From: Microbulbifer taiwanensis
Lineage (GTDB): Bacteria > Pseudomonadota > Gammaproteobacteria > Pseudomonadales > Cellvibrionaceae
Assembly: GCF_014904815.1 (NCBI RefSeq)
Contig: NZ_JACZFR010000006.1
Coordinates: 1 to 64,000, forward strand
Reading direction: 5' to 3'
Length of the DNA stretch: 64,000 nt
The notes beneath the pieces were generated by a model, which was not told the origin of the DNA, did no database searches, and saw only the letters and a program-made list of their open reading frames with translations. The position numbers were made by a program, and so were the translations under genes. Positions 9,780-18,632 of this stretch are shown here, piece by piece. The first letter of the stretch is position 1. Each line of letters opens with the position of its first letter.

Positions 9780-10448
9780 ATGCAAGACGGGCGAAATGAG
9801 GCAGCGACACCCTGGCAGCGCGCCTGTCACGAGTGCGACCTGCTGCTGGCGAAAGCAGTGGCACCGACCGGTCAGAAACTGGTGTGCCCGCGCTGCAATG
9901 CCACCCTGCACCGCAAGGCAAAACACGGTATCCGTTATACCGCGGCCCTGAGCCTTACCGGATTGTTGCTGTTTATTCCCGCGGCATCGTTGCCGCTGCT
10001 GCAATTTTCCCTATTCGCCTTCGGTGCGGAAAACACCCTGTTGAACGGCGTCATGTCCCTGTTCGACGCCGGTTATTACTGGCTGTCGTCACTGGTGCTT
10101 TTCTGCAGCGTACTGGCGCCACTGTGGAAATTCCTGTTACTGGCTTTTGTTTGCTGGGGCAGCAACTGGGCTTTTCTCGATCGCCCTGTTGCGGCCTCGG
10201 TGCGCTGGTATCAGCACCTGAAAGAGTGGGGCATGCTGGACGTATATATGCTCGGGATACTGGTGGCGCTGGTGAAAATGAGCGACCTGGGCAAGATGGA
10301 GATAGAGCCGGGCCTCTATTGTTTTGTGGCCATGATGTTGATCGCCAACCTGACCACACTCAGTTTCGATCCCGAGGCGATCTGGGAGCGTATTGCCCAT
10401 CGGCGAGCGCTTCGCATTGCGGCTGCGGCCCCTGGGGGTTCGACGTGA
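9780..10448 (+). CDS. PqiA/LetA-family membrane protein, N-terminal half equivalent
   Basis: This 222-residue inner-membrane protein begins with a zinc-ribbon-like pair of Cys motifs (CHEC and CPRC, residues 18-41). About four transmembrane helices follow, with the PqiA signature LLFIPAASLPLL and the region WGMLDVYMLGILVALVKM. The ATG at 9780 is the first in-frame start that gives a typical PqiA N-terminus. In E. coli, LetA (YebS) is a single protein with two such halves; here each half is a separate gene. The stop overlaps the next start (GTGA), so the halves are translationally coupled. It probably works with the MCE protein downstream in lipid movement between membranes. Confidence 0.88.
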   Translation: MQDGRNEAATPWQRACHECDLLLAKAVAPTGQKLVCPRCNATLHRKAKHGIRYTAALSLTGLLLFIPAASLPLLQFSLFAFGAENTLLNGVMSLFDAGYYWLSSLVLFCSVLAPLWKFLLLAFVCWGSNWAFLDRPVAASVRWYQHLKEWGMLDVYMLGILVALVKMSDLGKMEIEPGLYCFVAMMLIANLTTLSFDPEAIWERIAHRRALRIAAAAPGGST

Positions 10449-11113
10449 GACGCCCGCACAAGGCACTGCAGCAGGGACTCACCGCCTGTCTCTGCTGTCA
10501 CAAGCTGGTGACACTGCCGGCGTCCGGCCGCTGCATCTGCCCGCGCTGCGGTGCCAGGGTACACGGGCGTATCGACGGCAGCCTGATGCTGACCTGGGCC
10601 CTGACCATCACCGGCGCACTGTTGTTATTACCCGCCAATATCCTGCCAATCATGACGGTCATCTACCTGGGCTCCGGTGAGCCCAGCACCATAATCAGCG
10701 GCGTGATGCAGCTGTATAACGCCGGCCTCTGGGGCATAGCGCTGATTGTCTTCGTCGCCAGCATTGCGGTTCCGGTAATGAAGCTCGTGGGGCTGGCACT
10801 GCTGCTGGTGCAGATCCAGCTGCGCCTGCCGCTGATTCCGCTGCAGGCGATGAGGCTCTATCGGGTGGTTTCCGGTATCGGTCGCTGGTCGCTGCTGGAC
10901 CTGTTCATGATTTCCATTCTGGTGGCGCTGGTGGATATGGGGGCCATAGCCCAGGTCGAGGCCGGTCCCGGCAGCACCGCCTTTGCCACCGTGGTGGTGG
11001 TCACCATGATGGCAGCGCGCAGCTTCGATCCGCGCCTGATCTGGGATATCTACGACGAGAATCTGGAAGTGGAAGCCGAAAGCGAGAACAAGGGAGTCGC
11101 CGGGAATGGCTGA
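10445..11113 (+). CDS. PqiA/LetA-family membrane protein, C-terminal half equivalent
   Basis: This 222-residue inner-membrane protein has Cys-rich zinc-ribbon motifs (CLCC and CPRC) at residues 14-36. Four hydrophobic segments follow, with LLLLPANILPIMTVIYLG and WSLLDLFMISILVALVDMG, the paired PqiA signatures. I chose GTG at 10445, which overlaps the previous stop by four bases; a longer open frame from 9833 lies entirely within the first half gene. The gene overlaps the MCE gene by 8 bases. It is homologous to the preceding protein, so the pair is either an unfused ancestral form or a split of LetA. Confidence 0.88.
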   Translation: MRRPHKALQQGLTACLCCHKLVTLPASGRCICPRCGARVHGRIDGSLMLTWALTITGALLLLPANILPIMTVIYLGSGEPSTIISGVMQLYNAGLWGIALIVFVASIAVPVMKLVGLALLLVQIQLRLPLIPLQAMRLYRVVSGIGRWSLLDLFMISILVALVDMGAIAQVEAGPGSTAFATVVVVTMMAARSFDPRLIWDIYDENLEVEAESENKGVAGNG

Positions 11114-13472
11114 AGGCTTGCCCCAGGGAGAGGGATCCGGCGAAAGCGGACCCCAGCAGGGACTGGTAAGGACCAGTCGCGGCCTGCCGCTGGTGTGGAT
11201 TCTGCCGCTGATTGCCGCGCTGATCGCCGTGTGGCTGCTGTACCGGGATTTTACCCAGGGCGATATCAAGGCCACCATCCTGTTCCGCTCCGGCGACGGC
11301 CTGGTCAAGGGCAAGACGGTGGTGAAGTACTCCGGCGTCGATATCGGTGTGGTGCGGGATTTTCGCCTGGTGCCCCAGGCCGAGGGCCTGAATGGCGAGG
11401 ATGGCGTGCTGGCGGAGGTGGACTTCAACCGCAGCGCCGAGCACCTGCTGGTGGAGGGCACCGACTTCTGGGTGGTCAAACCGGAGTTCACGATTACCGG
11501 GGTGCGCGGCCTGGAGACACTGGTGTCGGGCAACTATATCGCCGTCGAACCCGGCAGCGGCGAACGCAAGCGCAAGTTCACGGCCCTGGACAGGCCGCCG
11601 GCCTTTGTGCGCGGCGATGGCCTGCGCGTGGTATTGAAGGCGCCCAGGCTCGGCTCGCTGAACCGCGGTTCGCCGGTCTACTACCGCCAGCTGCGGGTCG
11701 GCCAGGTGGAGGATTTCAGCCTCAGTGAGGATGCCGGCCGGGTAGAGATAAACCTGTTTATCCGCCGCGAGTACGCTCACCTGGTGCACCGCGGCAGTCG
11801 CTTCTGGAACAGTTCCGGGCTCTCCGTCGAGGGCGGCATCGGCGGCATCACGGTCAACATGGAATCCCTCGCCGCGCTGGTGGCCGGCGGTGTCAGCTTT
11901 CACACTCCCGAGGCGCAGCGCCAGTCGCCACTGGCGGTCAACGGTACCGAATACAAACTGTTCAAGAGTTTTGCCGCCGCCGATGCCGGCATTCCGGTGA
12001 CCCTCAATTTCGACCGCGGCATCAATGTCACCGCCGGCACCACCAGGGTCTACTACCAGGGGATCCAGGTGGGCGAAGTGAGCGGCGCCAAGGCCAGCCG
12101 CCAGATGGACGGCATGGAAGTGCGTGTGCTGATGGACCCGATCACCGACGACCTGCTCAGCGAGAATACCCGTTTCTGGCTGGCGCCGCCGACCCTGGAT
12201 TTCACCAGCGGCCTCGACGACCTGCTCAAGGGCAACCGTATCGAGGTGGACCTGCGCCGCGGCCAGCGCTCCCAGCGCACCTTCGACGCGCGCGCCTCGG
12301 CGCCGCCGATGGACCCCCGTGTGCCCGGCCTGCACCTGCGCCTGACGGCGCGCAATCCCGGCTCCCTGCAGCGAGGCGCCTCGGTCTATTACCGGCGCAT
12401 CGAAGTGGGCACAGTGCAGGGAATGGAGCTGCGCGAGGGGGGTGACGGCGTCGAGGTCTATGTGGTGATAGAGCCGCGCTACGCGCACCTGGTCAACAGG
12501 GAATCCCGTTTCTGGAATGTCAGCGGCCTGCGCGCCACGGCCAGCCTGAGCGGCATAGAGGTGGAGGCCGACTCGCTGCTGTCGCTGGTGCGCGGCGGTA
12601 TTGCCTTCGGCAGCCCCGCGCGCGCGCGGGAAAACGCCGCGCCGGCACGCAGTGGGGAGCGCTTCCCGCTCTACAGCAGTCGCGAGGCGGCGCTGGAGGA
12701 GGGAGTGCAGATACAGATATCGCTACCGGATGCCGAGGGCCTCAAGGAGGGCTCGCCGCTGCGCTACCGGGGTATCCAGGTGGGCGAGATCACCCGCCTG
12801 CGCCTGGAGCGGGACCTGACCTCGGTGCGCGCCCGCGCCAAGCTCTACCACCGCGGCGAGCACTTCGCCCGCGAGGGCACGCGTATCTGGGTGGTGTCGC
12901 CACAACTGGGCATCAGCAAGGTGGCCAACCTGGATACCCTGATCACGGGCCGCTACCTGGCGCTGGAGCCGGGCACCGGTGCGGAGAAGACCGAGTTCGT
13001 CGCCCTGGCGGAGCCGCCAAAAGAAGACCTGGCGGACACCATGAGCCGCCCCGGGCTGACGGTGATTCTCGACGCGGCGCGGCGCGGTTCCCTGGTCGCG
13101 GGCAGTCCCGTCTACTACCGCCAGGTGCAGGTGGGCGAGGTAACCGGCTTCGCGCTGGGGGAACTGGCGGACCGGGTTTACATCTATGTACATATCCAGC
13201 CGTGCTATCGTCCCCTGGTGCGCGAACACACGGTGTTCTGGAACGCCAGCGGCGTGGAAGTGAATTTCGGCCTCAAGACCGGCCTCAAGATCAATACCGA
13301 GTCCACCCAGGCGCTGCTCGCCGGTGGTCTCACCTTTGCGACACCGGAGCCGCCGCAGATGGGTTTCGAGGTGGAATCGGGCAGCCATTTCCCGCTCTAT
13401 CCCGAGGCCGAACCGGAGTGGTACAGCTGGAGTCCTAAAATAGAGATTTGCAGTGCCGAGCCGGCCAAGTAG
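11106..13472 (+). CDS. Multi-MCE-domain lipid transport protein (PqiB/LetB type), six MCE domains
   Basis: The 788-residue protein has one N-terminal membrane anchor (residues 30-48, LPLVWILPLIAALIAVWLLY) and then periplasmic MCE domains. I count six repeats by the motif of an extended strand followed by YR/YSG..VG.V. They start near residues 55, 168, 294, 400, 535 and 645, for example GSPVYYRQLRVGQVEDF and GSPLRYRGIQVGEITRL. LetB of E. coli has seven and PqiB three, so this is a shorter LetB-like tube. Such proteins form hexameric tunnels spanning the periplasm that carry phospholipids. It is the third gene of the operon with the two LetA halves. Confidence 0.92.
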   Translation: MAEGLPQGEGSGESGPQQGLVRTSRGLPLVWILPLIAALIAVWLLYRDFTQGDIKATILFRSGDGLVKGKTVVKYSGVDIGVVRDFRLVPQAEGLNGEDGVLAEVDFNRSAEHLLVEGTDFWVVKPEFTITGVRGLETLVSGNYIAVEPGSGERKRKFTALDRPPAFVRGDGLRVVLKAPRLGSLNRGSPVYYRQLRVGQVEDFSLSEDAGRVEINLFIRREYAHLVHRGSRFWNSSGLSVEGGIGGITVNMESLAALVAGGVSFHTPEAQRQSPLAVNGTEYKLFKSFAAADAGIPVTLNFDRGINVTAGTTRVYYQGIQVGEVSGAKASRQMDGMEVRVLMDPITDDLLSENTRFWLAPPTLDFTSGLDDLLKGNRIEVDLRRGQRSQRTFDARASAPPMDPRVPGLHLRLTARNPGSLQRGASVYYRRIEVGTVQGMELREGGDGVEVYVVIEPRYAHLVNRESRFWNVSGLRATASLSGIEVEADSLLSLVRGGIAFGSPARARENAAPARSGERFPLYSSREAALEEGVQIQISLPDAEGLKEGSPLRYRGIQVGEITRLRLERDLTSVRARAKLYHRGEHFAREGTRIWVVSPQLGISKVANLDTLITGRYLALEPGTGAEKTEFVALAEPPKEDLADTMSRPGLTVILDAARRGSLVAGSPVYYRQVQVGEVTGFALGELADRVYIYVHIQPCYRPLVREHTVFWNASGVEVNFGLKTGLKINTESTQALLAGGLTFATPEPPQMGFEVESGSHFPLYPEAEPEWYSWSPKIEICSAEPAK

Positions 13473-13507
13473 GGTCGAAATACAACGAGAGAAGTAAGGG
13501 AGTAACT

Positions 13508-14053
13508 ATGCGATCAATTCTGATGGGCCTGTTCGGGCTGCTGCTCGCCGGCTGCCAGGACATGGATGTGCAGCGCGTCCAGCAGGGTGCTGCTCCGGTG
13601 GCGTTTTCCACCTATGCCTGGGGCGAGGCGGCACTGAGCGATGTGCCGGAGGCCTCGGCGCAGCTGGTGGAGCTGGATGAAGAGATGCGCGCGGCGGTGA
13701 CCGCCGAGCTGCGCGCGCGGGGCTACCGCGAAGTGACGGAGGCGGCGCGCGCGGACATGCTGGTGGACTACCAGGTGGCGGTGGTGGAGGAGCATTTCTC
13801 CGGCGACCCGAGCAATCCCAGTTGGGATGCCCAGTTCGATGCCAACGCCCCCCAGGATGTGGTGGAGTTGCCGTCGCGCACCGGTGCACCGCGCGTCACC
13901 GTGAGCCTGGGAATCGGTCGCGCCGGCGGTGCGCCCATCTGGGGCGGCAGCGCCACCAAGCTGCTGACCCGCCCGGAGAGCGCCCAGGAGCGCCAGCGCA
14001 TTATCGGCGCGGCGGTGCGGGAGCTATTGAAGGATCTGCCGGCGGCTTACTGA
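13508..14053 (+). CDS. DUF4136-type lipoprotein
   Basis: The 181-residue predicted lipoprotein has a short signal peptide and lipobox LLAG-C (Cys16). The mature part has FSTYAWGE at the start, a variable central region and an ending PESAQERQRIIGAAVRELLKDLP, a layout typical of DUF4136 proteins, whose function is unknown. The ATG at 13508 follows GGGAG. It lies 35 bp after the MCE gene and may be co-transcribed. It is not recognisably PqiC, the lipoprotein of the E. coli pqi operon, although it holds the same position. Confidence 0.8.
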   Translation: MRSILMGLFGLLLAGCQDMDVQRVQQGAAPVAFSTYAWGEAALSDVPEASAQLVELDEEMRAAVTAELRARGYREVTEAARADMLVDYQVAVVEEHFSGDPSNPSWDAQFDANAPQDVVELPSRTGAPRVTVSLGIGRAGGAPIWGGSATKLLTRPESAQERQRIIGAAVRELLKDLPAAY

Positions 14054-14095
14054 AAACGATAATGTATCTCTAATCTCGTAAGCCTGCTTCTCGCT

Positions 14096-14169
14096 GTAGG
14101 GTGCGCCGTGCGCACCAACCCAAGCCTGGCGCAGGTTTAGAGTCTTTCGGTGCGCACGGCGCACCCTAC
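14096..14169. repeat. REP-like hairpin, GTAGGGTGCGCC family
   Basis: A long inverted repeat between two lipoprotein genes: GTAGGGTGCGCCGTGCGCACC on the left is matched by its reverse complement on the right, with about 30 bases of loop. The same arms occur at 34993-35050. Dispersed palindromes of this form are REP-like elements. Confidence 0.75.
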
Positions 14170-14257
14170 GGTTGCAATTTATAGAGTTGCCCAATAAGGA
14201 AAACTTCTTCGGTACGGATGCCGGATCTTCAGCCATTCAGTATTGGGAGTGAGAGGC

Positions 14258-14794
14258 ATGAGTGCCATTTTACGGGCCGGCGTTACGGCCCTGATCGTGT
14301 TGATTCTGGCGGGCTGTGTGTCCGCGCCGCCGGTTGCGGTGGACTACGATTCCCAGGCGGATTTTTCCAGCCTGCACAGCTACTACCTGCTCGATCCCCT
14401 GGCCACGGGGCCCGTATCGCCGCTGGAAATCAAGCGTGTGAAGCGGGCGGCGGACGATATGCTGCGCCGGCGCTATATGTCGGCCGACAGTCCCGAGAGC
14501 GCGGACTTCCTGGTGCGCGTGCAACTGAATTCAGTGGATAAGGTCGCTGTCTACGAGGACCACCTGGATCTCTACGGCGGCTACCGCTACTGGGGGTTCG
14601 GCTGGCGCGCACCGCTGCAGGTGCGGCAATACCGGGAGAGCACCCTGGTGATGGATGTGATGTCGACGGACAATTCGCCCCTGTGGACTGGCAGCCTGCG
14701 CTCTGCTGTTACCCGCCTGGACGATCCTGTGCAAAAGCAACAGAGATTGCGGGAGGAAATGGGGTTGTTACTGAGCCGCTTTCCGCCCAATTAA
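14258..14794 (+). CDS. DUF4136-type lipoprotein (paralog of the preceding one)
   Basis: The 178-residue predicted lipoprotein has signal peptide and lipobox ILAG-C (Cys20). The mature protein begins VSAPPVAVDYDSQADFSSLH and ends with LDDPVQKQQRLREEMGLLLSRFPPN, the same architecture as the preceding gene. The ATG at 14258 follows GAGAGG; an upstream in-frame TTG lacks a good site. The two paralogs are separated by a REP-like hairpin, so they may be transcribed separately. Function unknown. Confidence 0.8.
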   Translation: MSAILRAGVTALIVLILAGCVSAPPVAVDYDSQADFSSLHSYYLLDPLATGPVSPLEIKRVKRAADDMLRRRYMSADSPESADFLVRVQLNSVDKVAVYEDHLDLYGGYRYWGFGWRAPLQVRQYRESTLVMDVMSTDNSPLWTGSLRSAVTRLDDPVQKQQRLREEMGLLLSRFPPN

Positions 14795-14818
14795 GCTCTT
14801 TCTCGCGGACAAACCCAT

Positions 14819-14853
14819 GTAGGAGCGGCGGATGGCCGCCCCACCGCTCCTAC
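14819..14853. repeat. REP-like hairpin, GTAGGAGCGG family
   Basis: A compact palindrome downstream of the DUF4136 gene: GTAGGAGCGG pairs with CCGCTCCTAC around an inner GGATGGCCGCCCCA. It could also act as a terminator-like structure between two convergent genes. Related copies lie at 21008-21109 and, as a single arm, at 34945-34971. Confidence 0.7.
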
Positions 14854-14880
14854 AGGTCGCATCCTTAACTGCGGGATGAT

Positions 14881-15939
14881 CTAGAGTTCGCGCCTTTTCG
14901 CCATCAGCTGCTGATACAGCTCGATATAGGCATCGACGATATGCTGTCGCGAATAGCCCTTCGCGTACACCTCTGCCGCGCCCTCGATCAGGCTCTGGCG
15001 CAGTTCCGGGTTGTCCAGCACTGATTTGATCGCCTGCGCCAGCGCATCGGCGTCGTCGATGGGGGTGATCAGTCCGCTGAGGCCGTCGGTAATGGCCTCA
15101 CCGGGCCCCTGGGAGTTGGTCGCCACTATCGGGCAGCGGTGCGCCCAGGACTCCATGACGATGGAGCCCAGCCCCTCGTGGCGCGATGGGCACACGAATA
15201 GATCGGCGGTCCGCATCAGCGACGTCACATCATTGCGCCAGCCGAGGAAGCGCACCCGCTCGTCCAGGCCCAGCTTGTTGCACAGGGCCTTGAGGTTTTT
15301 CTCCTCGGGGCCTGTGCCGGCGAGCCACAGCATTGCGTCGGGAATCTGCACCAGGGAGTGCAGCAGTACGTCGAAGGCCTTGTTCTCGTGCAGGCGGCCG
15401 GCGGCCAGTATCAGCGGCCTGTCTTCCGGTGTGTCGAAGCTGTTTCTGGGCAGCGGTTCCACCGGTGTCTCGTCGGCGAAATTGGGGATGTGGAAGATGC
15501 GCTCCCTGGGAAAACCGCCGTCAATCATGTGCTGGCAGATACCCTTGCTGATCCCGACCCAGTAATCCGCGTGGTTGTAGTATTTCAGGTTGTAGTAGTG
15601 CCCCAGGCGGTTCACCAGCAGGTAGTCGTCGGAGTGGGGGGTGATGATACTGGCGCGTCCCATCCAGGTCATCACGATATCCGGCCGCCAGCTGCTGAGG
15701 GACTTGCGGTAAGCCTTGCGGCCGAGAAAATCCAGCTTGCCGCCGAACTTGAATCCCTCGGTTTCCACGCCGTTGTTGCGCAGCGACTGGACCCGGTGAT
15801 CGTGATTGCGGATAAACGCCTTCTCATCAATTTGCGGCCGCTCGTTGAGGCCGCTGACCAGGCGCACGAAGAAGTTTTCCGCTCCGCCGTGCTCCGCCCC
15901 GGCCAGGACCTGGGCCACTCGAATTGGCTTGTCGTTCAT
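14881..15939 (-). CDS. Glycosyltransferase family 4
   Basis: The 352-residue GT-B enzyme has an N-terminal motif VLAGAEHGGAENFFVRLV, a central linker, and a donor domain with AAGRLHENKAFDVLLHSL. The nucleotide-sugar motif is RHEGLGSIVMESWAHRCPIV with the conserved Glu pair. No signal peptide or membrane anchor is seen, so it should act at the cytoplasmic face of the inner membrane. It lies 34 bp downstream of another glycosyltransferase on the same strand, so the two form an operon for an LPS or surface glycan. Sugar specificity is not readable. Confidence 0.9.
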   Translation of the reverse strand: MNDKPIRVAQVLAGAEHGGAENFFVRLVSGLNERPQIDEKAFIRNHDHRVQSLRNNGVETEGFKFGGKLDFLGRKAYRKSLSSWRPDIVMTWMGRASIITPHSDDYLLVNRLGHYYNLKYYNHADYWVGISKGICQHMIDGGFPRERIFHIPNFADETPVEPLPRNSFDTPEDRPLILAAGRLHENKAFDVLLHSLVQIPDAMLWLAGTGPEEKNLKALCNKLGLDERVRFLGWRNDVTSLMRTADLFVCPSRHEGLGSIVMESWAHRCPIVATNSQGPGEAITDGLSGLITPIDDADALAQAIKSVLDNPELRQSLIEGAAEVYAKGYSRQHIVDAYIELYQQLMAKRREL

Positions 15940-15973
15940 AGTCGATCGTATCTGTGTTTATTGTCCGGCGGCG

Positions 15974-17029
15974 CTACTTGAGCGTGCCGTCCAGATTGAT
16001 ATCGCGCGCCCACACATAGTCGTGGCTGAAGGGCTGCAGGGTCGAGGCCTCGACAATGTACTGCGCGTAGAGTTTCGAATTCATTTCCGACTGGAAAAAA
16101 TCCCGCGCGCGTGCGGCCCAGTCCTGGCGCTTGGCGTCGTCGTTGTGGAATTCGCGGATCTTCGCCAGCAGGTCCTGTTCGTCACTGAAGTAGACGGCGC
16201 TCTCCGGCGGCAGCAGTTGGTCGAAGTGCAGCTTGTCACTGGTGAATTGCAGGATGCCGTTACCGGCCAGCTGTGCCATGCGCGCGGACGAGTACCAGTA
16301 GTGGGTGTCCTGGCGATTGAAATTCAGGCCCATCTTGGTCTGCGCCAGGGCGCGGTCGTAGTCGCGCCCCCACACCGGCGCCTCGCCGAAACTGCCGTAG
16401 GTCTTGAAGTTCAGTTCTTCGCCGAGTGCGTCTTTCAGGTTCTTGACCATCTGCAGGCGCTTGGTGAAATTGTTGCTGTTGCTGCAAAACAGCAGATCGA
16501 TGGGCAGGTCGGTGCGCCGGGCGTTGTCCAGGTTCTCGATCGAGGGGTCCACCGGATTGGGCATATGGTAGACGCGCGCACCCTTTCCCCTCGAGCCGCC
16601 GCCCTCGAATATCTTCAGCTCGCGCCGGCCGGTGGAGACAAAGATTGCGTCGACCACTTCCGCGCGGTACTTGATACGCTCCACGTTGCTGGGCACGAAC
16701 AGCGGGTCGTTGTTGCAGTGGGCAATGGTGCAGTTCGGCAGTTGCCGCTTGATCACCTGCAGGGTGTCGTTGCCGATCATGTCGCAGTGCCCGGCGATGA
16801 CCAGGTCGGGCTCGAAGGCCTCGACGGTTTCCAGCAGGCGCCGGTTGGCCTTCTTTACGCCCAGGTCGCGGATACCCAGCGGCGCCTCGAAGGCGGCCAC
16901 ATCGCGGTCGCTGAAGACCTGGGTATAGTGGTCGTTCTTGATCAGGCCAAAAGTCAGCTTCTGCGCCCAGCTGACCCGGGTCTTGCCGTAGCGGCGCAGT
17001 TGCTGGTAGGCAATATTGAGCACTCTCAT
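15974..17029 (-). CDS. Glycosyltransferase, CgeB-like (glycosyl transferases group 1 family)
   Basis: The 351-residue protein has an N-terminal domain with DLVIAGHCDMIGNDTL. A C-terminal GT-B-like domain includes DLLFCSNSNNFTKRLQMV and TKMGLNFNRQDTHYWYSSAR, typical of CgeB-like glycosyltransferases, where a conserved R/N-rich segment contacts the donor. Length and layout fit the family. It is the first gene of a two-gene unit with the GT4 enzyme. A 22-bp tandem repeat lies upstream, between it and nudF. Confidence 0.75.
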   Translation of the reverse strand: MRVLNIAYQQLRRYGKTRVSWAQKLTFGLIKNDHYTQVFSDRDVAAFEAPLGIRDLGVKKANRRLLETVEAFEPDLVIAGHCDMIGNDTLQVIKRQLPNCTIAHCNNDPLFVPSNVERIKYRAEVVDAIFVSTGRRELKIFEGGGSRGKGARVYHMPNPVDPSIENLDNARRTDLPIDLLFCSNSNNFTKRLQMVKNLKDALGEELNFKTYGSFGEAPVWGRDYDRALAQTKMGLNFNRQDTHYWYSSARMAQLAGNGILQFTSDKLHFDQLLPPESAVYFSDEQDLLAKIREFHNDDAKRQDWAARARDFFQSEMNSKLYAQYIVEASTLQPFSHDYVWARDINLDGTLK

Positions 17030-17111
17030 AAGGTGCCTTCTCTATACATACAGGGAAAAAATGGAATAGGGTGGTTTGTGTGGCCGTTGAGTCAAAGCTG
17101 TACCAGCGAGT

Positions 17112-17199
17112 GCTCAGGGCCGTTTTTAGCAGCGCTCAGGGTCGTTTCTAGCAGCGCTCAGGGCTGCTTATACCAACGCTCAGGGCTGTTTCAGTGGGC
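17112..17199. repeat. Four tandem copies of a 22-bp repeat
   Basis: GCTCAGGG recurs at 17112, 17134, 17156 and 17178, an exact 22-bp period, with the rest of each unit a degenerate form of TCGTTTCTAGCAGC. It lies between the divergent glycosyltransferase and nudF genes, where promoters are expected. Spacing of two helical turns would place all units on one face of the DNA. Confidence 0.7.
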
Positions 17200-17280
17200 G
17201 CAGAGTATAGCAGCTGCCCGGCGGCGATATAGCCCCATGACAGCGACGTCGCCGCGCCGCCAGTTCAATGAGATGCGATA

Positions 17281-17970
17281 ATGAAGAAGAGAGATACAGA
17301 AAACGATCTGTCCCCCGAGTTTACCCGCGGTGCGGTGGATATCATTTCCCGCACGCCGGTTTTCCAGGGGTTTTTCACCATGCTGCGCCTGCGGCTGCGC
17401 CACCGGTTGTTTCGCGGTGGCTGGAGCGGCGAATTCGAGCGCGAGCTGTTCGTGCGCGACCCGGCGGTGGGAGTGCTGCTCTACGATCCCCACAATGACC
17501 TGGTGGGGCTCACAGAGCAGTTCCGCGTCGGTGCCCTGGAGCGCCCCGGCGGCCCCTGGTGCCTGGAAGTGGTCGCGGGTATGGTGGAGGCAGGCGAGTC
17601 CCTAGAGGATGTCGCCAGGCGCGAGGTGCTCGAGGAGGCCGGTCAGGAGGTGGAGCAGCTGCACTTTGTCCGCAGCTATATGCCCAGTCCCGGCGGCAGC
17701 TCGGAGCGCCTGCATCTCTACTGTGCGCTGGTGGACCTGAGCGATGCGGAGGGACACTTCGGCCTCGAGCACGAGAACGAGGATATCCGCCTGCGGGTAT
17801 TCCCGCGGCAGGCGGTCGTGGATTCGATGGAACAGGAGGGTCCGGCCGGGAGCGGTCCGGCCGGGAGCGGTCCCGAGGGCTGCCCGATCGACAACGCGGC
17901 CACGGTCATCTGCATGCAGTGGCTGCAGCTGAACCGGGAAAAACTGACCGCGGAAACGGCCGCGGGCTAA
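17281..17970 (+). CDS. nudF: ADP-ribose pyrophosphatase (Nudix hydrolase)
   Basis: The 229-residue protein hydrolyses ADP-ribose to AMP and ribose 5-phosphate. The Nudix box is complete: it starts GMVEAGESLEDVA and continues REVLEEAGQEV, with all metal-binding Glu present. VLLYDPHNDLVGLTEQFRVG and SYMPSPGGSSERLHLY match NudF. A small in-frame duplication near residues 188-197 (twice PAGSG) makes the C-terminal loop longer than usual. It heads the conserved nudF-yqiB-cpdA-yqiA-parE cluster. Confidence 0.95.
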   Translation: MKKRDTENDLSPEFTRGAVDIISRTPVFQGFFTMLRLRLRHRLFRGGWSGEFERELFVRDPAVGVLLYDPHNDLVGLTEQFRVGALERPGGPWCLEVVAGMVEAGESLEDVARREVLEEAGQEVEQLHFVRSYMPSPGGSSERLHLYCALVDLSDAEGHFGLEHENEDIRLRVFPRQAVVDSMEQEGPAGSGPAGSGPEGCPIDNAATVICMQWLQLNREKLTAETAAG

Positions 17971-18057
17971 CCGGTCACCGAGGATTTCACTCATTTGCCC
18001 GCGAGGCGCACAAACTGAGATCTGAATCACGGCGACAATAGAATTGGAGTGCCGATA

Positions 18058-18591
18058 ATGGCCCTACTGACAGAATCCGGGGCAGGTACCGGGCAGGAGG
18101 CGCGTAGAGACGCGAATCTGTCGCGAAAAGACAGGCAAGGGCCGGCATATCGCGTCGATCTGCCGACCTACCATGCCGACTGCGATGCCAATTACCTGCG
18201 CCTGTGCAAGCTGCTACCGGAACTGGCCAGCCGGGAGCGCTGGCGCTACCAGATGCCCCACGGGGCCCTGGAGCTTTCGGTCATGGAGCGCTCCAGGTAC
18301 ACGACGGAAGTGCAGCTGAGCGCGGAGGCCAATGACAGCGAGCGCCGCTGGCTGGCCCCGCCGCAGATTACCGTGCGCCTCTACCACGATGCGCGCATGG
18401 CGGAGGTGGTTGCAGTGGACGGGCGCGGGCCCGTGGGGGGCGATGGAGTGAATAATGCCTACCCCAACCCGCGCATGCAGCGCGCGGACGAACGGCAGCA
18501 GGCCAACCGCTTTCTCGGCGAGTGGCTGGGACACTGCCTCGCAAGTGGCCGCGCGGAGTTTGAATTAGTGTTGGACGGCCGGCGATTCTAG
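18058..18591 (+). CDS. yqiB: DUF1249 family protein YqiB
   Basis: The 177-residue cytoplasmic protein belongs to DUF1249, function unknown. Family features are YHADCDANYLRLCKLLPEL near the start, the middle PQITVRLYHDARMAEVV, and YPNPRMQRADERQQANRFLGEWL towards the end. I chose the ATG at 18058, with TTGGAG eight bases upstream, over a GTG three codons earlier. It lies between nudF and cpdA as in E. coli. Confidence 0.9.
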   Translation: MALLTESGAGTGQEARRDANLSRKDRQGPAYRVDLPTYHADCDANYLRLCKLLPELASRERWRYQMPHGALELSVMERSRYTTEVQLSAEANDSERRWLAPPQITVRLYHDARMAEVVAVDGRGPVGGDGVNNAYPNPRMQRADERQQANRFLGEWLGHCLASGRAEFELVLDGRRF

Positions 18592-18632
18592 ATTCGCCGA
18601 CCCGCACACGGATGTGTATACAAGGTGAGCAA

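Noticed and set aside
11001..12488. 495-codon open frame antisense to the MCE gene
   Set aside because: Mirror of the GC-rich MCE gene, His/Gln/Ala-rich without a domain.
17112..17199. Possible CRISPR array
   Set aside because: The period is 22 bp without unique spacers and no cas gene is present.
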